A DNA stretch of 44,908 nucleotides from Stenotrophomonas geniculata ATCC 19374 = JCM 13324 (GTDB lineage Bacteria; Pseudomonadota; Gammaproteobacteria; Xanthomonadales; Xanthomonadaceae). The DNA is taken from NCBI RefSeq assembly GCF_001431625.1, contig NZ_LLXT01000098.1, positions 1 to 44,908 of the forward strand. Direction: 5' to 3'. Made by a program: the position numbers and the translations under genes. Shown in pieces: positions 8,905 to 20,170 of the stretch (within the stretch, counting starts at the first letter, position 1; every line of letters begins with the position of its first letter). The notes beneath the pieces were generated by a model. It saw only the letters and a program-made list of their open reading frames with translations. It was not told the DNA's origin and made no database searches.

Positions 8905-9333
8905 ATGGAAACGATGGAACTGCACCGTGGGCGATTGATCGACCACATCCAGCTGGTGGTGCGTGACCTGGCCGCCAGCCGCCACTTCTATCAGGCGGTG
9001 TTCGATACGATCGGCATTCCAATCGCCGGCGAAGGCGATGATTACTTCTGGGCCGATGAGCTGTTCATTTCCAGCGCCAGCAGCGAGGCTGCCGCCGGCC
9101 AGCTGACCGGCCGCCACCACCTGGCGTTCCAAGCGCGCGACAGCGCCACCGTTGATGCCTTCCACACTGCAGCCATCGCCGCCGGCGGCACCGACAACGG
9201 TGCACCGGGCGAACGCCCCTACCATCCGGGCTACTACGGCGCGTTCGTGCTCGATCCCGATGGCAACAACATTGAAGTGGTCTACCACGGCCCAGCCAAG
9301 TACAGCGCCGACTCGGTGAAGGTCACTTTCTGA
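8905..9333 (+). CDS. VOC (glyoxalase/dioxygenase fold) family protein
   Basis: A 142-residue single-domain vicinal-oxygen-chelate protein. Metal-ligand positions are H16 in IDHIQLVV, H in TGRHHLAFQ and E in NNIEVVYHGP; the FVLDPDGNNIE signature is classic. It lies in tandem with gloA but is shorter and belongs to a different branch, so glyoxalase I activity is unlikely; related proteins are dioxygenases, isomerases or antibiotic-binding proteins. Function is unassigned. A bidirectional terminator follows. Confidence 0.85.
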   Translation: METMELHRGRLIDHIQLVVRDLAASRHFYQAVFDTIGIPIAGEGDDYFWADELFISSASSEAAAGQLTGRHHLAFQARDSATVDAFHTAAIAAGGTDNGAPGERPYHPGYYGAFVLDPDGNNIEVVYHGPAKYSADSVKVTF

Positions 9334-9354
9334 TTTCACCGATGCCGTGAACGA

Positions 9355-9379
9355 AGAAGCCGGGCAATGCCCGGCTTCT
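9355..9379. terminator. Bidirectional intrinsic terminator
   Basis: AGAAGCCGGGC and its exact complement flank an AAT loop, an 11-bp stem with TTCTCT after it on the plus strand and TTCTTCG on the minus strand. It sits between the convergent VOC and CBS genes and can end both transcripts. Confidence 0.8.
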
Positions 9380-9400
9380 CTGCGTCCAAGGATCCAGTCC

Positions 9401-9832
9401 TCAGTGCGCCGCCATGTAGATGTCCTGCAGCACGGCCTTTTCCAGTTCCAGTTCGCCCAACAGGTTCTTCACGATGTCGCCCAGGCTGAGGATGCCGACC
9501 AGTCGGGTGCCTTCAGTGACCATCAGATGACGGCGCCGCGAGTACGTCATCAACGACATGGCCTGCTTCAGGGTGGCCTCCGGCGCAATGCCTTCCAGAC
9601 CGGTGGACGGCAGGCTGGAGATCACCCGGCGGCCGGCCTGCGGGCCGTCGTCGGCCAGGGTACGCACGATGTCCTTTTCGGAAATGATGCCGACCGGGGC
9701 ATCGTCCTTCATCACCACCAGCGCAGCGATCTTGTTCGCGCTCATCTTGTGGGCGGCGGCACCGATGGTGTCTTCGGCGTCGATGGTGATGACAGCTTCT
9801 TTCTTGGATTGCAGGAGTTCGCGGACGTTCAT
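9401..9832 (-). CDS. CBS domain-pair protein
   Basis: A 143-residue protein made of two CBS motifs (about residues 8-60 and 77-130) and little else. ALVVMKDDAPVGIISEKDIVR and HLMVTEGTRLVGILSLGDIV are the two core strands with following helices. Such stand-alone CBS pairs bind adenine nucleotides and are regulatory modules; the partner here is unknown. AGGAAA upstream of the ATG is a suitable ribosome-binding site. The 388 bp upstream (9833-10220) hold no gene. Confidence 0.9.
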   Translation of the reverse strand: MNVRELLQSKKEAVITIDAEDTIGAAAHKMSANKIAALVVMKDDAPVGIISEKDIVRTLADDGPQAGRRVISSLPSTGLEGIAPEATLKQAMSLMTYSRRRHLMVTEGTRLVGILSLGDIVKNLLGELELEKAVLQDIYMAAH

Positions 9833-10220
9833 TCTTGTTTCCTGGTGCAGGTCACTAAGTCAAAAAGTGTGCTCTTCCGATACGCCCCCTCCCCGGGAAC
9901 AGACCTTTCAGCGCACGTCTGGCGCACCCGGCTGCCACTTGGAATGGATCGGCAGACGACGTGCTGCAACGCGAACGAGGTGGGCTCAACGGCGCAACCC
10001 GGCCCTCGGTCAAAGTGATTCTACGACTGCGACCATCGGTCACTACCGGCATCGATGGGACAGTTCGTCGTGGGAACCAACTGACGATCCAGAGAATGGC
10101 ACCGCGGCTGAAACCGCCGCTGAATACTGGCGGTGCCACGCGTTAAAGATTGAGTGCGCCCTGCCGAAGGCGGACAAAGCACGCGGCGGCCGTCCCACTT
10201 TCCACAGCTACCGACGCAAA
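9833..10220. other. Gene-free intergenic region upstream of the CBS gene
   Basis: Nearly 400 bp lie between the CBS gene and the glmS terminator. The region is less GC-rich and lacks the third-position GC pattern of the coding genes. I see a TTGACT on the minus strand near the CBS start and a small stem (ACCGCC...GGCGGT around 10113-10134), but no convincing promoter, RNA gene or repeat. It must contain the CBS promoter. Confidence 0.5.
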
Positions 10221-10247
10221 CGAAAGGGGCCGCGCAGGCCCCTTTCG
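10221..10247 (-). terminator. glmS intrinsic terminator
   Basis: CGAAAGGGGCC and its complement form an 11-bp stem 30 bp past the glmS stop codon. On the minus strand it is followed by TTTGCG, a short T-tract. Confidence 0.7.
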
Positions 10248-10277
10248 CATACAGCATCCAACAGCGCCGGGAGAGCT

Positions 10278-12116
<1,839 letters not shown>

Positions 12117-12191
12117 GTCACGCGTTTCCTTGAAGACGATCGCCGCATTCTAGCCTGCGTGTCCGGCTTCCCCCTCCTGTCCGCTTAATGA

Positions 12192-12229
12192 AAGTGTCCG
12201 GAAAGGTGTCCGCGGACACCCGGACACTT
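12192..12229. promoter_or_regulatory. Nested palindrome, probable enhancer (UAS) for the response regulator
   Basis: An inner perfect 16-bp palindrome GGTGTCCGCGGACACC (12205-12220) sits within outer arms AAGTGTCCGG (12192-12201) and CCGGACACTT (12220-12229). This gives four GTGTCCG half-sites, two in each orientation. It is centred about 86 bp upstream of the expected start site of the sigma-54 promoter at 12271, the usual distance for NtrC-type activators. Binding by the regulator encoded at 17423 is inferred. Confidence 0.65.
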
Positions 12230-12270
12230 CAGCATGCCTCCCAACCCATTGACCTGAAAGGAAATATAAT

Positions 12271-12286
12271 TGGCACGCTACGTGCT
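12271..12286 (+). promoter_or_regulatory. Sigma-54 (-24/-12) promoter
   Basis: TGGCACG, four bases, then GTGCT: the GG and GC dinucleotides are exactly 10 bp apart (12272-12273 and 12284-12285), as sigma-54 demands. An A/T-rich stretch precedes it. The transcript would start near 12297, 23 bases ahead of the ATG at 12320. Confidence 0.75.
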
Positions 12287-12319
12287 TGGTACTGGCTACC
12301 ACCGTCAGGCACGCACCCG

Positions 12320-13597
12320 ATGATCCGCGACACTTCCGCACAGGACCAGATCGTTTCCTCCGCCCCGGCCGGCACCACCCGCGCCAACTGGCAGCGCTAC
12401 CGCTGGCCGGCACTGGGCGCCATCGTGCTGCTCGCCGGCATCGGCTGGGCCGTGCACGCCTGGTCCAACGCCAGCCGCTCCTTCGACAGCAGCCGCGTGC
12501 GCATCGCCGAAGTGAAGCGCGGCGACCTGGTCCGCGACATCGCCGCCGACGGCCGCGTGATCGCCGCCAACAGCCCGGTCCTGTATGCCATCTCGGCCGG
12601 TACCGTGGACCTGAAGGTGGTCGCCGGCGATGTGGTGAAGAAGGGCCAGGAGCTGGCCATCATCGACAGCCCGGAACTGCGCAGCAAGCTGGCCCAGGAA
12701 CAGGCCACCCTGGCCGGCCTGGAAGCCGAAGCCAGCCGCGCCGCGCTGGACGCCACCCTTGCCCGCGCCAAGTCGCGCAAGGAAACCGACCAGGCCACCA
12801 TCGAGCGGCAGGCCGCCGACCGCGATCTGCAGCGCTACCAGCGCGGTTACGACGGCGGTGCAGTACCGCAGATCGATCTGGCCAAAGCCAAGGACTCGCT
12901 GAAGAAGGCCGACATCACCCTGGCCAACGCCACCACAGACGCACGCCTGCAGAGCCAGGGCGCCGACCTGGATGCCCGCAACAAGCGCCTGCTGGCCGAC
13001 CGCCAGAAGGCCGTGGTGGCCGAGGTGCAGCGCCAGGTCGATGCGCTGACCCTGCGCGCCCCGTTCGATGGCCAGGTCGGCCAGGTGCAGGCCGTCCAGT
13101 CCACCAACCTGGCCGCCAATGCGCCGGTGCTGGGCGTGGTCGATCTGTCCAAGTTCGAGGTCGAGATCAAGGTGCCGGAAAGCTTCGCCCGCGACCTGGC
13201 GATCGGCATGCCGGCACAGCTGACCGGCGGCAATGGCCAGCCGTTCCCGGGTGAGATCAGCGCGGTGTCGCCGGAAGTGGTCAATGGCGAGGTCAATGCC
13301 CGCGTGCGCTTCGCCAGCGCGCAGCCGGAAGGCCTGCGCCAGAGCCAGCGGATGTCGGTGCGCGTGCTGCTCGATACCCGCAAGAACGTGCTGAAGGTCG
13401 AGCGCGGTCCGTTCGTCGAACAGGGCAACGGCGTGGCCTACGTGATGGATGGCCGCACCGCCGTGCGCCGTCCGGTCGAACTGGGCGTCAGCAGCCTGGG
13501 CGAAGTGGAAATCAAGTCGGGTGTGCAGCCGGGCGACCGCATCGTGGTCTCCGGCAGCGACCTGTTCAAGGACGCCGAACGCGTCTCCGTCAACTGA
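12320..13597 (+). CDS. HlyD/MacA-type periplasmic adaptor of an ABC exporter
   Basis: A 425-residue membrane-fusion protein. A cytoplasmic N-terminus and a single membrane anchor (about 29-47) are followed by a split biotinyl-lipoyl domain (VLYAISAGTVDLKVVAGDVVKKGQ and LRAPFDGQVGQV). Between them lies a long alpha-helical coiled-coil hairpin rich in Ala, Gln, Arg and Lys; a beta-barrel follows, ending in VQPGDRIVVSGSDLF. It should link the inner-membrane permeases to an outer-membrane channel; no such channel gene is in the window. I chose the ATG at 12320 because the sigma-54 promoter lies between it and the earlier in-frame ATG at 12188. Confidence 0.9.
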   Translation: MIRDTSAQDQIVSSAPAGTTRANWQRYRWPALGAIVLLAGIGWAVHAWSNASRSFDSSRVRIAEVKRGDLVRDIAADGRVIAANSPVLYAISAGTVDLKVVAGDVVKKGQELAIIDSPELRSKLAQEQATLAGLEAEASRAALDATLARAKSRKETDQATIERQAADRDLQRYQRGYDGGAVPQIDLAKAKDSLKKADITLANATTDARLQSQGADLDARNKRLLADRQKAVVAEVQRQVDALTLRAPFDGQVGQVQAVQSTNLAANAPVLGVVDLSKFEVEIKVPESFARDLAIGMPAQLTGGNGQPFPGEISAVSPEVVNGEVNARVRFASAQPEGLRQSQRMSVRVLLDTRKNVLKVERGPFVEQGNGVAYVMDGRTAVRRPVELGVSSLGEVEIKSGVQPGDRIVVSGSDLFKDAERVSVN

Positions 13598-13632
13598 TAC
13601 CTGAACCCTGAATCCTGGAGAGAGGACACCCC

Positions 13633-14358
13633 ATGTACATGCTCGAAATGCGTTCGGTCGCCAAGGTCTTCCGCACCGAACAGGTGGAAACCCACGCACT
13701 GCGCTCACTGGAACTTCAGGTCAAGGAAGGTGAGTTCGTCGCGGTCACCGGCCCGTCAGGCTCCGGCAAGACCACCTTCCTCAACATCGCCGGCCTGCTG
13801 GAAACCTTCACCAGTGGCACCTACATGCTGGACGGCCAGGACGTGAGCACGCTGGGCGATGATGCGCGCAGCCGCCTGCGCAACCAGAAGATCGGCTTCA
13901 TCTTCCAGGGCTTCAACCTGATCCCCGACCTGAACCTGTTCGACAACGTCGACGTGCCGCTGCGCTATCGCAAGATGAGCGCCAACGAGCGCCGCGAACG
14001 CATCGAGAAGGCGCTGACCCAGGTCGGCCTCGGCTCGCGCATGAAGCACTACCCGAACGAGCTGTCCGGCGGCCAGCAGCAGCGCGCGGCGATCGCACGT
14101 GCCCTGGCCGGCAGCCCGCGCCTGCTGCTGGCCGACGAACCGACCGGCAACCTGGACACGCAGATGGCCCGCGGCGTGATGGAGCTGCTGGAGGAGATCA
14201 ACGCTGCCGGCACCACCATCGTGATGGTCACCCACGATCCGGAACTGGCTGCGCGCGCGCAGCGCAACGTGCACATCGTTGATGGCCAGGTCACCGACCT
14301 GGTGCGCGAGCCGGTGCTGGCCACGCCGCCGCGCCACATCGTCGCCGTCAACGAGTGA
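13633..14358 (+). CDS. ABC transporter ATPase, MacB/LolD type
   Basis: A 241-residue ATPase subunit. Walker A is GPSGSGKT (about 39-46), the Q-loop is FIFQGFNL, the signature is LSGGQQQR, Walker B is LLLADEPTG and the switch histidine is in VMVTHDPE. This pattern is that of MacB, LolD and FtsE-like ATPases, which drive FtsX-type permeases by mechanotransmission rather than by a channel. It has a good ribosome-binding site (GGAGAGAGGA) and follows the adaptor gene by 35 bp. It powers the two permeases encoded next. Confidence 0.95.
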   Translation: MYMLEMRSVAKVFRTEQVETHALRSLELQVKEGEFVAVTGPSGSGKTTFLNIAGLLETFTSGTYMLDGQDVSTLGDDARSRLRNQKIGFIFQGFNLIPDLNLFDNVDVPLRYRKMSANERRERIEKALTQVGLGSRMKHYPNELSGGQQQRAAIARALAGSPRLLLADEPTGNLDTQMARGVMELLEEINAAGTTIVMVTHDPELAARAQRNVHIVDGQVTDLVREPVLATPPRHIVAVNE

Positions 14359-14368
14359 GGGCCCTACC

Positions 14369-15667
14369 ATGTTCGCCTACTACGCCCGACTGGCGGTGCG
14401 CAGCTTCCGCCGCAACAAGGTCCTGACCGCGCTGATGGTGGTTGCCATCGCGCTCGGCATCGGCGCCTCGATGACTACCCTGACCGTGTTCCACGTGCTG
14501 TCCGGTGACCCGATTCCCGGCAAGAGCGACCGCCTGTTCTACGTCCAGCTCGACGCCGCGACCGGCGCCTACGTCGCCGGCGAGGAACCGGAAACCCAGC
14601 TGACCCGCTTCGACGGTGAAGCCCTGCTGCGCGAAGCCAAGGGCGAGCGCCAGGCGCTGATGAGCGGCGGCGGCGGCACCATCGAACCGGACAACAGCAC
14701 CCTCAAGCCCTTCAGCATCGACACCCGCTGGACCTCGGCCGACTTCTTCCCGATGTTCGAGGTGCCCATGCAGTACGGCCGCCCCTGGACGCGCGAGGAC
14801 GATGAAGGCCGTGCGCGCGTGGTGGTCATCTCCAAGGCGCTCAATGACAAGCTGTACCAGGGCGCCAACAGCGTGGGCCGCGACCTGCGCATGGAAGGCC
14901 AGAGCTACCGCATCGTCGGCGTGATGAAGGAATGGAGCCCGGAGCCGCACTTCTACGACCTGACCACTGGCAGCTACGGCAAGAACGAAGACCTGCTGCT
15001 GCCGATCTCCACCTCCTTCGACCTGAAGCTGGGCAACAACGGCAACATGAACTGCTTCGGCGAGAATCCGGACGGCAACAGCTACTCGCTCAACGCACCG
15101 TGCGCGTGGCTGCAGTACTGGGTGGAGATGGACCCGGCCAAGGCCGACGACTACCGCCGCTACCTGGAGAACTATTCGACCCAGCAGCGCGAGGCCGGCC
15201 GCTTCAAACACCCGCCGAACGTGCGCCTGCGCACCGTGATGGAGTGGCTGGACTTCAATGGCGCAGTGCCCAGCGACGTGCGCCTGCAGCTGTGGCTGGC
15301 ACTGGGCTTCCTCGGTGTCTGCCTGGTCAACACGGTGGGCCTGCTGCTGGCCAAGTTCCTGCGTCGCAGCGGCGAGATCGGCGTGCGCCGCGCGCTCGGC
15401 GCCAGCCGCGGACAGATCTTCCTGCAATGCCTGGTGGAAGCAGGTGCGGTCGGCGTGGTCGGTGGCGTGCTGGGTATCGGCCTGGCCCTGCTCGGCCTGT
15501 TCGCGGTGCGCCAGCAACCGGTGGAATACGCCAAGCTGGCCCACCTGGACGGCAACATGCTGCTGCTCGCACTGGGCCTGACCCTGCTCGCCAGCCTTGC
15601 TGCCGGTTTCCTGCCCGCCTGGCGCGCCATGCAGGTCACCCCGGCCATCCAGCTCAAGTCGCAGTAA
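14369..15667 (+). CDS. FtsX-like ABC permease, first of two
   Basis: A 432-residue permease with one N-terminal membrane helix (about 19-43), a periplasmic MacB-type domain of some 230 residues, and three C-terminal helices (about 320-345, 365-395 and 400-420). RRSGEIGVRRALGASRGQI is the conserved FtsX coupling segment and LPAWRAMQVTPAIQLKSQ the standard C-terminus. Its start lies 10 bp after the ATPase stop. The periplasmic domain contains a pair of cysteines (NCFGENP and APCAWL) that could form a disulfide. It should heterodimerise with the second permease. Confidence 0.9.
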   Translation: MFAYYARLAVRSFRRNKVLTALMVVAIALGIGASMTTLTVFHVLSGDPIPGKSDRLFYVQLDAATGAYVAGEEPETQLTRFDGEALLREAKGERQALMSGGGGTIEPDNSTLKPFSIDTRWTSADFFPMFEVPMQYGRPWTREDDEGRARVVVISKALNDKLYQGANSVGRDLRMEGQSYRIVGVMKEWSPEPHFYDLTTGSYGKNEDLLLPISTSFDLKLGNNGNMNCFGENPDGNSYSLNAPCAWLQYWVEMDPAKADDYRRYLENYSTQQREAGRFKHPPNVRLRTVMEWLDFNGAVPSDVRLQLWLALGFLGVCLVNTVGLLLAKFLRRSGEIGVRRALGASRGQIFLQCLVEAGAVGVVGGVLGIGLALLGLFAVRQQPVEYAKLAHLDGNMLLLALGLTLLASLAAGFLPAWRAMQVTPAIQLKSQ

Positions 15668-15687
15668 GCACCCGAACGAGGACTCCC

Positions 15688-16905
15688 ATGGACATCCGCC
15701 CCATCCTCAGCACGCTGCGCCGGCACAAGACTGCCGCTGCCCTGATCGTGCTGGAAGTCGCACTGACCTGCGCCATCGTCTGCAACGCGCTGTTCCTGGT
15801 CAGCCAGCGCGTGGAGAAGATCAGCATGCCCAGCGGCATCGCCGAGAGCGAACTGGTGATGCTGCGCGTCAGTGGCATCGGCAAGCAGACCGACGCCATG
15901 GCCCGCACCCGCGAGGACCTGGCATCGCTGCGCGCGATTCCCGGCGTCAGCAACGTCACCATCATCAACCAGGTTCCCTTCCGCAACGGCTCCTCCAGCA
16001 GCAGCATCTCGCGCGAGGTCGACCAGGAACGGCCGACCACCAACGCCTCGATGTACACCCTGTCCGAGAACGGGCTGGCCACGATGGGCATCAACCTGAT
16101 CGCAGGCCGCGATTTCCTGCCCGACGAATACCAGAACTTCGAAGACGCCAGCAAGGGCGGTGCCAAGGAAAAGGCGATTCCGGTGATCTTCACCCAGGCC
16201 ACCGCCGCCAAGATGGAACCCAACGGCAGTGCGCTGGCCAAGACCTACTACATGGGCAAGCAGCCGCTGCATGTGGTCGGCATCGTCGACACGCTCAGCA
16301 CGCCCAATGGCTGGAATGACAACTGGACCAACTCGATGCTGCTGCCCATGCGGCGCACCTTCGATGAAGGTGGCACCTATGTGCTGCGCACTTCGCCAGA
16401 GCGCCGCCAGGAGGTCCTCGATGCCGGTGCCGCCGCGCTGGAACGCAACGATCCCAACCGGCTGATGCGCGACAAGCTGACCTATGAAGACCAGCGCAAG
16501 GACTTCTTCAAGAACGACCGCGCGATGGTCGGCCTGCTGATCACCGTCAGCATCTCGCTGCTGGTGGTCACTGCGCTGGGCATCATCGGCCTGGCCAGCT
16601 TCTGGGTGCAGCAGCGCAGCAAGCAGATCGGCATCCGCCGTGCGCTGGGCGCGACCCGCGGGCAGATCCTGCGCTACTTCCAGACCGAGAACTTCCTGCT
16701 GGCCTCGCTGGGCATCGTGCTGGGCATGCTGGCGGCCTACGCGATCAACCTGGCGCTGATGAACCTGTACGAGCTGCCGCGCATGCCGCTGTACTACCTG
16801 CCGCTGGGTGCGCTGCTGCTGTGGGTGCTGGGCCAGATCGCGGTGTTCGGTCCGGCGCGGCGTGCGGCGGCGGTACCGCCTGCGGTCGCCACGCGGGGCG
16901 CCTGA
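15688..16905 (+). CDS. FtsX-like ABC permease, second of two
   Basis: A 405-residue paralogue of the preceding permease with the same layout: helix at about 17-38, MacB-type periplasmic domain, three C-terminal helices. The coupling segment reads RSKQIGIRRALGATRGQI. It diverges strongly from its partner in the periplasmic part, so the transporter is an asymmetric heterodimer, unlike homodimeric MacB. The next gene starts one base after its stop codon. Confidence 0.9.
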   Translation: MDIRPILSTLRRHKTAAALIVLEVALTCAIVCNALFLVSQRVEKISMPSGIAESELVMLRVSGIGKQTDAMARTREDLASLRAIPGVSNVTIINQVPFRNGSSSSSISREVDQERPTTNASMYTLSENGLATMGINLIAGRDFLPDEYQNFEDASKGGAKEKAIPVIFTQATAAKMEPNGSALAKTYYMGKQPLHVVGIVDTLSTPNGWNDNWTNSMLLPMRRTFDEGGTYVLRTSPERRQEVLDAGAAALERNDPNRLMRDKLTYEDQRKDFFKNDRAMVGLLITVSISLLVVTALGIIGLASFWVQQRSKQIGIRRALGATRGQILRYFQTENFLLASLGIVLGMLAAYAINLALMNLYELPRMPLYYLPLGALLLWVLGQIAVFGPARRAAAVPPAVATRGA

Positions 16906-16906
16906 G

Positions 16907-17299
16907 ATGCGTGCCTGCGCGATATGCCTGATGCTGCTCCTGCCGCTGCCGGCGCTGGCCGGCGGTGGCAACGCGCAGACACTGGAATGGCGCCAGGATG
17001 CCGCGCGGCTGTCACTGCGCTCGACCGAGGGCCAGGTGCGCGTGGAGGCTGCCAGCCCGGAAGCACGCTTCGGCGTGCGCAGCGGTGATCGCATCCTCCG
17101 CGTGGACGACACGGCGGTGCGCCGGGTCGAACATCTGGCCGAGGCACTGCGCCATTCCCACGCCGCCACCGCCTATCTGTTGCTGCGCCGCGACAGACGC
17201 GAACTGACGGTGGCGGTCGACGCCGCAGCCTGGCGCCAGGCACTGGAAGTGCCGCCGCCACCTGCGCCGCCAGCGCCCCCGGCGCCTCCCCGGCGCTGA
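16907..17299 (+). CDS. Small secreted PDZ-like protein with proline-rich tail
   Basis: A 130-residue protein with a signal peptide (MRACAICLMLLLPLPALAGG, cleavage probably after ALA). The mature part holds one PDZ-like segment, EARFGVRSGDRILRVDD followed by RRVEHLAEALRH and a strand ending in RRDRRELTVAV, the carboxylate-binding half of a PDZ domain. The end is a short Pro/Ala repeat (PPAPPAPPAPPRR). It starts one base after the permease stop, so it is co-translated with it. A periplasmic role in recognising a peptide or the exporter is inferred; I know of no named family member. Confidence 0.75.
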   Translation: MRACAICLMLLLPLPALAGGGNAQTLEWRQDAARLSLRSTEGQVRVEAASPEARFGVRSGDRILRVDDTAVRRVEHLAEALRHSHAATAYLLLRRDRRELTVAVDAAAWRQALEVPPPPAPPAPPAPPRR

Positions 17300-17422
17300 G
17301 CAGGGGCCGCTCCTGCACAGCCACGGGTTTGGCTATGCTTGATGGGTGGCGCCGGGCTCTCCCGGTGCGTGGACACGAACGGCTCCAACGGCGCCGCCCA
17401 TCCCTTTCTGCAGAACCGTTTG

Positions 17423-18765
<1,343 letters not shown>

Positions 18766-18769
<4 letters not shown>

Positions 18770-20118
18770 AACGGCGCTCGTTCACTTTCCGCCTGTTCCT
18801 GCGCCTGCTGCCGGTATTGGCACTGGCGGCGGCACTGCCGTGGCTGCTGGCCTACTGGATGGACCATGGCTGGGTGGTGACCACGGTGTCGGCGTTGATC
18901 CTGCTGTCGTTGATGTGGTGGACCCTGCGCCGGGCGACCGCCCCGGTGCGATCTCTGATGCGGGCCCTGGCGGGTACCACCAGCAGCTATCGCGACGGCG
19001 AGTACAACTTCGGCGTGCACTGGCCGGGGAACGACGAGCTGGGCGACCTGGTGCAGGCCCACCGCGAACTGGGCGATGTACTGCGTGAGCAGCGGCAGGG
19101 CCTGGTGCAGCGTGAACTGCTGCTGGACACGATGGTGCAGAACACGCCGGTGGCGATGCTGCTGATCGCCTCGGGCGGTGATGGCATCGCCCGGGTGGTG
19201 TTCTCCAATCTGGCGGCACGCAAGCTGCTGCATGGCGGCTGGAAGCTGGAAGGCCAGCGCCTGGAGGACGTGCTGGAACAGGTGCCGGTGGAACTGCGCG
19301 ATGCCATCGCCCGTGGCGGTGACAGCCTGTTCGCGGTGCATGCCGAGGGCGAGGACGGCGACGAGGATGACGAGCAGGTCTACCACCTCTCGCGCCGCGC
19401 GTTCCAGCTCAACGGGCGCCCGCACGACCTGCTGCTGGTGCGGCTGCTGACCGCCGAACTGCGCCGCCAGGAAGTGCAGACCTGGAAGAAGGTCATCCGG
19501 GTGATCAGCCACGAGCTCAACAACTCGCTGGCGCCGATCGCTTCGCTCGCCCATTCCGGCGGCGTGCTGGTGCAGCGTGAGCGCTTTGATCGACTGCCCG
19601 AGATCTTCACCACCATCGAGGACCGGGCGCGTCACCTGGAAGGCTTCATCCGTGGCTACGCACGCTTTGCCAAGTTGCCGCAGCCGCAACTGCAGACCGT
19701 GCACTGGGCCCCCTTCCTGTCCAGCCTGCGCCAGCAGATCCCGTTTACCATGGAGCGCGAGCCGGACGAAGAACTGAGCAGCCGCATCGACATCGCGCAG
19801 TTCGGGCAGGCGCTGCTGAACCTGTTGAAGAACGCGCACGAAGCCTGCGCCGAAGCAGAGCCCCCAAACGATGACGTACAGGTGCAGCTGACGCGGCTGC
19901 CGCAGTGGCTGCGGCTGGACGTGCTGGATCGTGGCAAGGGCATGAACGAGCAGGTGCTGCAGAACGCACTGATGCCGTTCTATTCGACCAAGCGCAATGG
20001 CACCGGGCTGGGGCTGGCCCTGACCCGCGAGATCGTGGAGGCCCACGGTGGTCGGGTGTCGTTGCAGAACCGCGGCGATGGCGGGCTGTGCGTGTCGATT
20101 CTGTTGCCGGTGGGCTGA
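18766..20118 (+). CDS. Sensor histidine kinase, NtrY-like, with minimal periplasmic loop
   Basis: A 450-residue kinase. Two membrane helices (about 9-31 and 36-54) are separated by only a few residues (MDHG), so there is almost no extracytoplasmic sensor. A HAMP-like linker and a PAS-like domain (about 115-230) follow. The phosphoacceptor is H249 in ISHELNNSLAPI; the ATPase domain has NLLKNAHEA (N box), DRGKGM (G1) and NGTGLGLAL (G2). This topology is that of intramembrane-sensing kinases, which often read the state of a partner ABC transporter. It is the cognate kinase of the overlapping regulator gene. Confidence 0.93.
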
Positions 20119-20125
20119 GCGGGCA

Positions 20126-20170
20126 GATCCACGCCATGCGTGGACGTGCCGACCAAGGTCGGCACCTACC
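20126..20170 (-). repeat. SMAG-type repeat between kinase and acetyltransferase genes
   Basis: Two hairpins: TCCACGC/GCGTGGA (20128-20144) and GTGCCGACC/GGTCGGCAC (20146-20164), the latter ending in CTAC, that is GTAG on the minus strand. The TAG of that GTAG is the stop codon of the acetyltransferase gene. It separates two convergent genes. Confidence 0.75.

Noticed and set aside
9833..10220. tRNA or tmRNA gene
   Set aside because: No T-arm GGTTCGAATCC-type sequence, CCA end or cloverleaf pairing could be found.
12117..12190. glmS ribozyme/riboswitch in the glmS leader
   Set aside because: The leader is short and lacks the long conserved ribozyme fold, which is a feature of Gram-positive glmS genes.
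12188..12319. Earlier in-frame start (12188) for the adaptor protein
   Set aside because: It would place the sigma-54 promoter and palindrome inside the coding region, and the added 44 residues precede an already complete anchor segment.
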